From positions 1-31,550 of the forward strand of contig DATMNI010000088.1 in assembly GCA_035570275.1 (NCBI GenBank): DNA of 31,550 nt, written 5' to 3'. This DNA is from DATMNI01 sp035570275 (lineage in GTDB: Bacteria; Acidobacteriota; Terriglobia; Bryobacterales; Bryobacteraceae). Shown piece by piece: positions 14,728 to 22,438 of the stretch (its first letter is position 1; each line of letters opens with the position of its first letter). The translations under genes were made by a program, and so were the position numbers. Under the pieces are notes generated by a model. It was given only the letters and a program-made list of their open reading frames with translations, was not told the DNA's origin and did not search any database.

Positions 14728-16503
14728 CTACGGCGTCTCCGTCACCGTAAGGTTGCGAAAGTCCAGCGTGCGGCGCATTTTGCCATACTTGAGAGTGAGT
14801 TGCTGCGAGTCCACCGCGGCTTCGACAAACGGGCCTCCGAACAGCGGCCAGTGTTCCCGGTCCAGCGCCACACCGTCCACCTGCCCGGTCTCGCCGTAGG
14901 TGAAGGCCAGCGTCTTGCCGCGCAGCCCAACGAAGCGGGCTGATGGCGTAGGAGTCAGTTTGAACTCAAGCTTCAGTGCCAGCACGGCGCGGCGGAAAGC
15001 TTCCATGTCCTGGTACTCGGAGCGCGCCGCCACCTGCACCACCATCCCATTCTTGAGATAGGGACTGAACAGACGCCGGCCGCCGCCCTCGATCGGCTTC
15101 CACGTATACGGCTGCAGCGGGCGGCAGGCGATGAAAGCGTCACCGCCGCGCGCGAAGATCCAGCCCGACGGGTCTTCGCGCACTTCCACCAGATCCTTCG
15201 AGAAGAAACCATTAATGTGCGGAAAGCGCGTCCCGGCAGGGATGTCGTACAGCACAATCACGGCATCCTGGTCCTGGAAGATCTGTTCGTAGGGTGAGCC
15301 GCCCACGAACTTATCCGGCGAATCGTAACTCTTCTTCGAACTGACTACTTCGGCGACTCCCTGGTCCGGCGGAAACGTGAAGTAAGTCTGTAACTCACGC
15401 AGCGACGAGTACGGGTGCAGCGTGAACAGTGTGTTGTGCACGCCGCGGGGGTCGGGCACGCTCCATGTTACATCCCATGAATGTTCCTGGATTGGTTGCA
15501 GCGTGCCGCCCTGGTCGGAACTTACCGCGTATTCACGCCTCACATAAGTGGTCTTATACACCGGCCCGTGCAGTTCGTCGAAAAACCGCCAGCGGTTGCG
15601 GGTTCGCTTGCGTTCATAGTGGGTGTAGGGCTGGCTCCGGTCCGTGGCGATGCGCTTGAGGATCTCGGGAGGCTCATAAGCGCTGGCCAGCACATAGTAC
15701 GCGATGTAGGCGCCGGGCGGCTCCAGGGGATAGCCTTGGCCGAACAGTACCCAGCCGAAATCGCTGGACGGGTTGAGCCACTTTTCCAGCACCGGCCGGT
15801 CGTAGACCCGCGCGTGGGCGCCCACGTACATTCCGTCCAGGCTCTCGGCCGCATAGTCGGCAATCAGGTAATCCAGCATCATCGTGGCGCGTTTCTTCAT
15901 CGCCGGGTCCGCGGCCCACGCGGCCAGATAGGACAACGAAAGAAAGTACAGGCCCATGTAATGCGGGCTATCGTATTCGCCCTGGCCGCGTGTGGTGGTG
16001 AGCCGCACCCAGTTTTCGATCCACCCGTCGGCTTCGCGCATGTTCTCCGCGGACGATTTGCCGGTGTACCACTCATCGCCCGGCTGCTCCGGCCACATCT
16101 GCGCCATCAGGTAGAGGCACGTGTAGTAGAGCAACCAGTGGTTTTCCGTGTCACCGCGGTAAGGCATGTAGGTTTTCCAGGAGCGGCGCAGGGCTTGCCG
16201 GGCTGATGCAGTCAACTGGCCGCGGTCCAGATAGGCGATGGCCGTAACCGGGAACATCCAGAACATGTCGCCCGAGGGCCCGGCCGCCAGCAACTCTTCC
16301 AGGCGCCGCGAACATTGTGCCGCGTCTTCGTGCAGCCGGAGTTTGGCCGCGATGTTGGCGTAGCCCAAGGCGCCCGAACTCTTTGGGTGGGCATAGGCGT
16401 CGATTACGAACTTCGCCCGCTGCGCGAACGGCGGCGTCTGGGCGTGCAACGGCAAGCACAGAAGGAGGCACGGCATCAGGCATAGGCCGGTGAGCCGCTT
16501 CAA
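14728..16503 (-). CDS. Secreted protein of unknown function, polysaccharide-lyase-like layout
   Basis: A 591-residue exported protein. A clear signal peptide (KRLTGLCLMPCLLLCLPLHAQ) is followed by a helix-rich region to about residue 280 with aromatic segments (WKTYMPYRGDTENHWLLYY, YDSPHYMGLYFLSLSYLAAW), then a beta-rich C-terminal half. This helical-toroid plus beta-sandwich order recalls heparinase/alginate-lyase families, but no family signature is recognised. I chose TTG 16503: GGAGG lies ten bases upstream and the signal peptide starts there. The TTG overlaps the stop of the preceding gene (TTGA), so translation is coupled. The frame stays open upstream only as a shadow of that gene. Probably acts on a polymer outside the cytoplasm; this is inference. 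Confidence 0.7.
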   Translation of the reverse strand: MKRLTGLCLMPCLLLCLPLHAQTPPFAQRAKFVIDAYAHPKSSGALGYANIAAKLRLHEDAAQCSRRLEELLAAGPSGDMFWMFPVTAIAYLDRGQLTASARQALRRSWKTYMPYRGDTENHWLLYYTCLYLMAQMWPEQPGDEWYTGKSSAENMREADGWIENWVRLTTTRGQGEYDSPHYMGLYFLSLSYLAAWAADPAMKKRATMMLDYLIADYAAESLDGMYVGAHARVYDRPVLEKWLNPSSDFGWVLFGQGYPLEPPGAYIAYYVLASAYEPPEILKRIATDRSQPYTHYERKRTRNRWRFFDELHGPVYKTTYVRREYAVSSDQGGTLQPIQEHSWDVTWSVPDPRGVHNTLFTLHPYSSLRELQTYFTFPPDQGVAEVVSSKKSYDSPDKFVGGSPYEQIFQDQDAVIVLYDIPAGTRFPHINGFFSKDLVEVREDPSGWIFARGGDAFIACRPLQPYTWKPIEGGGRRLFSPYLKNGMVVQVAARSEYQDMEAFRRAVLALKLEFKLTPTPSARFVGLRGKTLAFTYGETGQVDGVALDREHWPLFGGPFVEAAVDSQQLTLKYGKMRRTLDFRNLTVTETP

Positions 16504-17501
16504 TGTTGTATCGCCTCCGGCACGAATCTCATGCGATAAACCCGGCTCCCTTCCAGGCCGTCGTTGGCCCAGGTGCGGCCGTAGTCCTGCGAAACGAAGA
16601 GCGCTTCTTCGTGCACGCTGGCATACATGCGGCCCGGGTGGGCGGGGTCGAAAGCGACGCTCCAGACCGAAGTGGACGGCAGCCCGCCGTTGCGAGTTTG
16701 CCAGGTCTTGCCGCCGTCCTCCGAAAGCGCCACGCCGATGGCCCAGCCCGCCACCGCGATCCGCTTCGGCGACGCCGGGTCGAAAGCGATGTCGGAGATG
16801 TTGAGGCCCGCGATGTTGATTCCAGCCGCCAGGCTGCCGCTGCTTTCGAAGGTGACACCGCAATCCGTGGACACGAACAGCCCGCCGCCTTGCGTGGCCG
16901 CGAGCCAGTAGCACGGGTCGTGAGGCGATTGTTCGATGTGCAGCACCTGGTATCCGGCAGCACCGGCCACACGCCAGGTTTTGCCGCCATCCTGGCTGCG
17001 GAAGATTCCTTCCTCGTTGCCCGCCAGCAGAACGCCGCTCTGTCGCGAGTCTACGCGGATGGCCTGGGTGTACTTGCGGTGCAACCCGGCTCCGGCGTCG
17101 CTCCAGGTGGCGCCGCCGTCGTGAGTGACCCGGATTCCGGTGGTGTGGGTGAAGTAGATGGTGCCGGGCGCTTTCCGGTCCACGGCCACATCGAGCAACT
17201 CGGTGACATCGCTGCCGGTCAGGATCTTCCAGCGCTCGCCTTGGCCTGACACGCGAATCAGTCCGTTGCCCGCGGCCACGTAGAGCGTAGATGGGTCGGC
17301 CGGATCGAAATCCAGTGCCGAGATGAACGGGTGATTGAAGCCCGCGTGCCGCCACTCACCCGCTGCCGTTTTCAGGAAAATGCCGCTGGGCGGAAGCTTC
17401 GCGCCCACCACATAGTCCTTCGAAGTCACCATGCAGGTGTAGAGGGTGTATTGGCCCGAGACCGGAACAGCGGCCATCGCCAGCAGGAGCAACCATCGCA
17501 T
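16500..17501 (-). CDS. Secreted BNR/Asp-box beta-propeller protein
   Basis: A 333-residue exported protein with a signal peptide (MRWLLLLAMAAVPVSGQ) and a repeated Asp-box pattern S-x-DGG-x-TW: THDGGATW, SQDGGKTW, STDCGVTF, SEDGGKTW and SQDYGRTW, alternating with FDPADP/FDPASP/FDPAHP strands. This is the sialidase/Ycf48/sortilin-type propeller. No sialidase catalytic Arg or Tyr set is evident, so a binding or scaffolding role is more likely than hydrolysis. I chose ATG 17501 because the signal peptide begins there. It sits 22 bases after the TonB-dependent receptor stop and overlaps the next gene, so the three are probably cotranscribed. Confidence 0.82.
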   Translation of the reverse strand: MRWLLLLAMAAVPVSGQYTLYTCMVTSKDYVVGAKLPPSGIFLKTAAGEWRHAGFNHPFISALDFDPADPSTLYVAAGNGLIRVSGQGERWKILTGSDVTELLDVAVDRKAPGTIYFTHTTGIRVTHDGGATWSDAGAGLHRKYTQAIRVDSRQSGVLLAGNEEGIFRSQDGGKTWRVAGAAGYQVLHIEQSPHDPCYWLAATQGGGLFVSTDCGVTFESSGSLAAGINIAGLNISDIAFDPASPKRIAVAGWAIGVALSEDGGKTWQTRNGGLPSTSVWSVAFDPAHPGRMYASVHEEALFVSQDYGRTWANDGLEGSRVYRMRFVPEAIQH

Positions 17502-17523
17502 GCATGGACTACTTACTTTACGC

Positions 17524-20500
17524 TTAGAACTCGGCGCGGAGACCCATGGTGATATTGCGCGGCCCGAGTTGGGCGCCGGTCGGGCGTCCAAAGTTCACGT
17601 TCCCTACGGTGCCGTTTATTCCGCCGAAGTCGGTGCGGTTGAACGGATTGAACATGTCGGCGCGGTAAGTCAGTCGAACCGATTCCCAGATCGAGAAGCT
17701 CTTCACGATCGCCAGGTTCTCGCTGCGCAACCATGGGTTGCGAAATTGGCTGTTGTAATACGATGCGCTGCCCAGCGTGTTCGCCGGAGCAACTGCCCAC
17801 GCGGCTGCGTTGAGCCAGCGAACATTGGGATTGTTCGGATCCAGATCAGTAGCAGACACCCCGGTCCGGATCGCCGAGCCCGTGGAATTGGCCTTGGTAA
17901 GCGGTGCGAAGGTCAGGTTGCCCAGCGGGTTGCCCGGAGTCACAATCTGGATCAGGCTGCCGCTGTGGTACTGCCCGGTACCCGTGATTGTCCAGCCGCC
18001 AACGATGGCGTTCATGGGACCGCGAACCGAATTCAGGAATTTCTGCCCTTTTCCGATGGGCAGGTTATACGTGGCCAGGATGTTGACGAAGTGCGGGAAG
18101 TCCTCGAACGCGTAGCTCTTGGAGTCCGGGAGGTTGTAGGCATCCTGTGCGTTGGCGTTGGATCCCTGGCTGAAGATCTGGCGGTAGGTCATTTGCGAGA
18201 GGGTCTTGGACCAGACGTAGCTGGCAATGAAGTTCAAGTTGCCAAAACGCCGCTCCACCTTGGACTGCAAGGCGTCATACCAGGTCTTGCCGGCTCCCGC
18301 GTTGGCGTCCAGAAGAATTCCGTACTGCGGGAACGGACGCAAGGCCTGCGCCAGCGTCGCGCCGCCGCCCCAACCTGCCGCGAAACCCGGGAACGGTTCC
18401 TTGTACCCGGCCGCTACCACTGCCGGATCCAGGATGTTCTTGGTGAGCAGCGAACCGAGCGCGAGGGAACTCACCGGAAGCGAATTCAGATACACTGACG
18501 AACTCAGACCGTGACCCCGGTTGCCCACGTAGGCCGTTTCAAAGAGCCAGTTCTTGTACTCGTGCTGGATGGTCAAGCTCCAGTTGTAGATGCGCGGCGC
18601 TTTGCCATAATTCGGGCCCAAGTGGTAGAGGAAGCCGTTGAAATTGTCAAAGCTGGGATCGAGCGAAGGCGGAGCGTGGAAGGTGGCTGGCGGCTTGACA
18701 CCGCCCTGGTCCCAGTTGAACGCCTGATTGACGCCGTCGGATGCCTGGGAAAAACTGCCGTTGAAGCCGTCGGTGCAACCGCAGCCGCCATTGCCCAATG
18801 CCTGGTAGTAGACGCCGAAACCCCCGCGGATGACGGTTTTGTCCCCAACGCGGTAAGCGAAACCGGCGCGCGGTCCGATGTCGGTGAAATCGGTCGGGTA
18901 GGGGCGGTTGCTTCCGGTGCGGCCGGCGCCGACACCCATGAAGATCAGAGAGCCCGGAAGGTTGTTCGCGCCCGGATTCGGTTTGTTGAGATCGATGCTG
19001 GCGTAGTTGCCAACAACCTCATGCCAGCCGATCGGCACTTCGTAGCGAACGCCGTAATCGAATGAAAAGCGCGACGAGACTCTCCAGGTGTCCTGGAAGA
19101 ACCCGGCGTGATAGCCATAACGGATCTGATAGCCGGTGACCGGCGAGGCGACGGTGCTGGCGGAATCCACGGCGCCCAGCAGGAAGCTGGCGAACGCGTT
19201 CCCAGTGGTGTTCAGCGCAGTCGGCAGCGCCGTCTGATGGCGGGAGTAATTGTACTGGCCGTTGCTGCCCGCCCAGTCGTTGCCAAAAGTGCGCAGCCGG
19301 CGAATGTCCCAGCCCATCTTGATTTCGTGCTTGCCGCGGACCCAGCTCAATTGCTGATTGACGTGCGTCGTCCAATTCCTCTGGCCGCCCTGGTCCACTT
19401 TGCCCTGGTTCATGCCCCAGGTTGTGTATCCGCCATTCAGCCCGCCGGGCATGGGCAGGTCGGTGGTGAATGCGATGATCGGCGTCGCATCGGCCTTGCC
19501 CGTCAGAGGCAGCCCGATCTTCGACGCGAAACCAGTCTGCAGCGGGTTGGTCCAATTCTGTATTTGCCGGGTGAATCCCCACGTGGTGTGCAACAGAACC
19601 GTGGGCGTGAAGATGTGGTCGTCATTGACGCGATAATTATCCGGCAACTGGTACGTCAGCAGGCCATTGCTCAGTGGTCCGGGCCAATACTGGTCGGTGC
19701 CGATGAGCTGGTTCTCCCGGTCCAGAAAGAACGCAATTCGATTCTTCCTGGTGATCGCGTGGTCCAGTTTCAAGGACCAGATGTAATCGTCGGTCGTCTG
19801 CAAATTCGTGTACGTATAGTTGCCGGTAATCCCCGGCAGGTTCTGGGCTGGAATAAACGGAAGAATGTTAGTGCTGATCTTGCTCCAGCGGCTCTGCGGA
19901 ATGATGTTGCCCGCGAAAGGAGTCCGCGTACTCCCCGATGTGGAAGTCGGGTCATAAATCGGCGCGACTTCGGTGAAATTTCCTTGCTTCATCAGCGCCG
20001 TCGGCACCGTTTCGCCGCTGTTGATGGTGGCCGAAGCTGGTTGGATGATCTTGGCGTAAGTGAAGAAGAAGAAGCTCTTGTTGCGGCCGTCGTAGATCTT
20101 GGGCAGCCACACTGGACCACCGGCTGTGCCGCCCTCTTCATTGAAGCGCTCCTTAGGGCGAAAGCCCACTGGGTTGGCGGGATTCTGGTTACCGGCCCAG
20201 GAGTCGGCGTCCAAAACGTCGCGCTTGATATTGAGGAATGCCGCGGCGTGAATGCGGTTGGTGCCGCTCTTGGTGGTGAATTGCTCCAGGCCGCCGCCCA
20301 ACCGGCCATACTCCGCGTTGAAGCTGGAGGTCACCAGCTTGAATTCGCCATAGGCTTCGAATCCTGGAAAGTTGAAGGACACGCCGCCCGATTCCGGAAT
20401 GGTGAGGCTGGCGCCGTCGATTTCCACTTCCTTGGCGCGGCCATTGGAACCGTTGATACTCACCTCGCCATTGCCGTTTACGCCCGGCATGTAACCGACG

Positions 20501-20964
20501 AAGTTCTCGGCATTACGAAGCACGCCGTTAAAAAGCGGCAGGGTGTTCATTAATTGCGGGCTTAGATTCTGCCCCCGTTCGGGCTTGGAAGTTTCCAGTA
20601 GAGACGCTTGAGCCTCCACCTGCACGGTCTGTTGCACATCGCCGACTTCGAGTTGGATATCGAGAGAGATGCGCAGGCCTACGCGCACTTCGATGTTGGT
20701 GCGAACCAGCTTCTTGAATCCCGGATGCTCCACAGTCACGGAGTACGCTCCCACCGGCAAACCGGGAAAGACGTAAAGGCCGGCATCCGTGGTGATGGCA
20801 GTAAAAATACTGTTGGTCGGTTCGTGGGTTGCGACAATTTTGGCCCCGGGCACAACCGCCGCATTGGGATCGGTCACCGTACCGGAGATCGACCCGGTAC
20901 TGGTCTGACCATACACTCCAACTGCAAAAAGTACCGCCGTAACCACTACGCGGACGTGGCGCAT
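17524..20964 (-). CDS. Oar-like TonB-dependent outer-membrane receptor with carboxypeptidase-regulatory-like domain
   Basis: A 1146-residue outer-membrane protein. Order: signal peptide (MRHVRVVVTAVLFAVGVYGQ), carboxypeptidase-D-regulatory-like beta-sandwich (about 22-105, GSISGTVTDPNAAVVPGAKI), plug domain (about 110-230, with EVEIDGAS and YGRLGGG), then a large barrel ending in MGLRAEF with terminal Phe. Proteins of this type are greatly expanded in Acidobacteria and are thought to import oligosaccharides or other polymers. ATG 20964 is chosen because AGGAGA lies six bases upstream, an unusually good site here; an upstream in-frame TTG lacks one. About 80 bases separate it from the DUF1501 gene, so it may have its own promoter. 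The ligand is unknown. Confidence 0.95.
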   Translation of the reverse strand: MRHVRVVVTAVLFAVGVYGQTSTGSISGTVTDPNAAVVPGAKIVATHEPTNSIFTAITTDAGLYVFPGLPVGAYSVTVEHPGFKKLVRTNIEVRVGLRISLDIQLEVGDVQQTVQVEAQASLLETSKPERGQNLSPQLMNTLPLFNGVLRNAENFVGYMPGVNGNGEVSINGSNGRAKEVEIDGASLTIPESGGVSFNFPGFEAYGEFKLVTSSFNAEYGRLGGGLEQFTTKSGTNRIHAAAFLNIKRDVLDADSWAGNQNPANPVGFRPKERFNEEGGTAGGPVWLPKIYDGRNKSFFFFTYAKIIQPASATINSGETVPTALMKQGNFTEVAPIYDPTSTSGSTRTPFAGNIIPQSRWSKISTNILPFIPAQNLPGITGNYTYTNLQTTDDYIWSLKLDHAITRKNRIAFFLDRENQLIGTDQYWPGPLSNGLLTYQLPDNYRVNDDHIFTPTVLLHTTWGFTRQIQNWTNPLQTGFASKIGLPLTGKADATPIIAFTTDLPMPGGLNGGYTTWGMNQGKVDQGGQRNWTTHVNQQLSWVRGKHEIKMGWDIRRLRTFGNDWAGSNGQYNYSRHQTALPTALNTTGNAFASFLLGAVDSASTVASPVTGYQIRYGYHAGFFQDTWRVSSRFSFDYGVRYEVPIGWHEVVGNYASIDLNKPNPGANNLPGSLIFMGVGAGRTGSNRPYPTDFTDIGPRAGFAYRVGDKTVIRGGFGVYYQALGNGGCGCTDGFNGSFSQASDGVNQAFNWDQGGVKPPATFHAPPSLDPSFDNFNGFLYHLGPNYGKAPRIYNWSLTIQHEYKNWLFETAYVGNRGHGLSSSVYLNSLPVSSLALGSLLTKNILDPAVVAAGYKEPFPGFAAGWGGGATLAQALRPFPQYGILLDANAGAGKTWYDALQSKVERRFGNLNFIASYVWSKTLSQMTYRQIFSQGSNANAQDAYNLPDSKSYAFEDFPHFVNILATYNLPIGKGQKFLNSVRGPMNAIVGGWTITGTGQYHSGSLIQIVTPGNPLGNLTFAPLTKANSTGSAIRTGVSATDLDPNNPNVRWLNAAAWAVAPANTLGSASYYNSQFRNPWLRSENLAIVKSFSIWESVRLTYRADMFNPFNRTDFGGINGTVGNVNFGRPTGAQLGPRNITMGLRAEF

Positions 20965-21045
20965 CTGAACTCTCCTTGACAAGTGTGAGACGTTTAGGGT
21001 GATTGTATGTCACGAAACGGTTACGCGCAAGCCCTTCCGCGATTT

Positions 21046-22431
21046 TTAGGCCAGCAACTCCTGAATCACCTGGCCGTGAACATCGGTCAGCCGGCGGTCG
21101 ATTCCGTTGTGCCGGTACGTCAGCCTGGTGTGGTCAATCCCCAACAACCGCAGCACCGTGGCGTGGACGTCATAGCAGTAAACCGGCTGGGCCGCCACCT
21201 TATATGACCATTCGTCGCTGGCGCCGTAACTGACGCCGCCCTTGATGCCGCCGCCGGCCAGCCACACCGTAAAGGCGAAGGGATTGTGGTCCCTGCCTTT
21301 GCTTGCCTGGCTGCACGGCATGCGGCCAAATTCCGTGGTCCAGAAGACGATGGTATCGTCCAATAGTCCGCGCGATTTCAGGTCCTTGATCAGGGCCGCG
21401 GCGGGCTTGTCCATGCCGGCCGCCATGGTGGCGTGGTCCCTCGCCAGGTTCTCGTGACTGTCCCAGTTGCGCCGCGGAAAACCGTTGTCGGCGCCCGACC
21501 ACACCTGGACGAAGCGCACGCCGCGCTCCAGCAGCCGCCGCGCAATCAGGCAGTTTCGTCCGAAATCTTCGGTGACCTTCTCGTCCAGCCCGTACAACTT
21601 TCGCGTGGCTTGCGATTCGCCCGTAACATCCAGCACCTCGGGCGCGCTCAACTGGAGCTTCGCGGCCATTTCATACGACGCAATCCGCGCCTCCAGCCGC
21701 GAATCGCCTTCGCGCTCCGCCATGTGGTCGCGGTTCATCTCGCGCAGCAGGTTCCACGTGCCGGCCTCGCTGGCCGGCGTAATGTAATTCGATTGCTTTG
21801 GCGGAAACAGGTCGTAGATGGGGTTCGGGCTGCTGGCGCGGATCAAGGTGCCCTGGTGCGACGCGGGCAGGAATCCGGCGCTCCAGTTTCCCGGCCCATT
21901 CGGCGCGAAGCCGCGCGCATCGGGCAGTACGATGAAGGTGGGCAGATTCTGATTCATGCTGCCCAACCCGTAGGAGACCCACGACCCCATGCAGGGGAAA
22001 CCGGGCAGCACGAACCCGGTATTCTGCATGAACGTGGCCGGACCGTGTACGTTCGATTTCGCCATCATGGAATGCACGAAGGCAATGTCGTCGGCGCAGG
22101 ATGCGATGTGGGGCACCAGGTCGCTGATCCACTTTCCGCACTGGCCCCGCGGCTTCCACTCCCATGGGCTCTTCATCACCGCGCCGGGGCTGCTCTGGAA
22201 CAACTCCACCTTGCCGCCCGGGTCGAACTTCTCGCCGTTGCGGCGGATCAGCTCCGGTTTGTAGTCGAAGGTGTCGCACTGGCTGGCGGCGCCCGACATG
22301 AACAGTTGCACCACGCGCTTCGCCTTCGGCGGGAAATGCGTCTCGCCGTGCAACTCGCCCGTCAACATCTGGGCCAGCGCGATGCCGCCCAACCCGCCGC
22401 CGAAATTCCACAGAAACTGCCGCCGGTCCAT
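21046..22431 (-). CDS. DUF1501 family protein (Tat-exported, sulfatase-like fold)
   Basis: A 461-residue DUF1501 protein, related to the alkaline phosphatase/sulfatase superfamily but of unknown activity. The N-terminus MDRRQFLWNFGGGLGGIALA matches a twin-arginine signal (RRxFL). Family landmarks include VVQLFMSGAASQCDTFDYKP near residue 40, GVRFVQVWSGADNGFPRRNWDSHEN (in two parts) in the middle, and WTTEFGRMPCSQ followed by GRDHNPFAFTVWLAGGGIKGG towards the end. ATG 22431 follows GAGGGACTA, which overlaps the stop of the PSD1 gene seven bases away. In Planctomycetes and Acidobacteria these two families are nearly always paired, so they probably form one envelope system. Confidence 0.94.
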   Translation of the reverse strand: MDRRQFLWNFGGGLGGIALAQMLTGELHGETHFPPKAKRVVQLFMSGAASQCDTFDYKPELIRRNGEKFDPGGKVELFQSSPGAVMKSPWEWKPRGQCGKWISDLVPHIASCADDIAFVHSMMAKSNVHGPATFMQNTGFVLPGFPCMGSWVSYGLGSMNQNLPTFIVLPDARGFAPNGPGNWSAGFLPASHQGTLIRASSPNPIYDLFPPKQSNYITPASEAGTWNLLREMNRDHMAEREGDSRLEARIASYEMAAKLQLSAPEVLDVTGESQATRKLYGLDEKVTEDFGRNCLIARRLLERGVRFVQVWSGADNGFPRRNWDSHENLARDHATMAAGMDKPAAALIKDLKSRGLLDDTIVFWTTEFGRMPCSQASKGRDHNPFAFTVWLAGGGIKGGVSYGASDEWSYKVAAQPVYCYDVHATVLRLLGIDHTRLTYRHNGIDRRLTDVHGQVIQELLA

Positions 22432-22438
22432 TAGTCCC

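Noticed and set aside
14728..17355. An 875-codon reading that would fuse the propeller region and the lyase-like protein
   Set aside because: Its first 284 codons are a wrong-frame reading of the BNR gene, rich in Arg and Pro; the signal peptide marks the real start at 16503.
19108..20553. A 481-codon open frame antisense to the TonB-dependent receptor
   Set aside because: Shadow of the receptor; no motif, no ribosome binding site, and the receptor reading is unambiguous.
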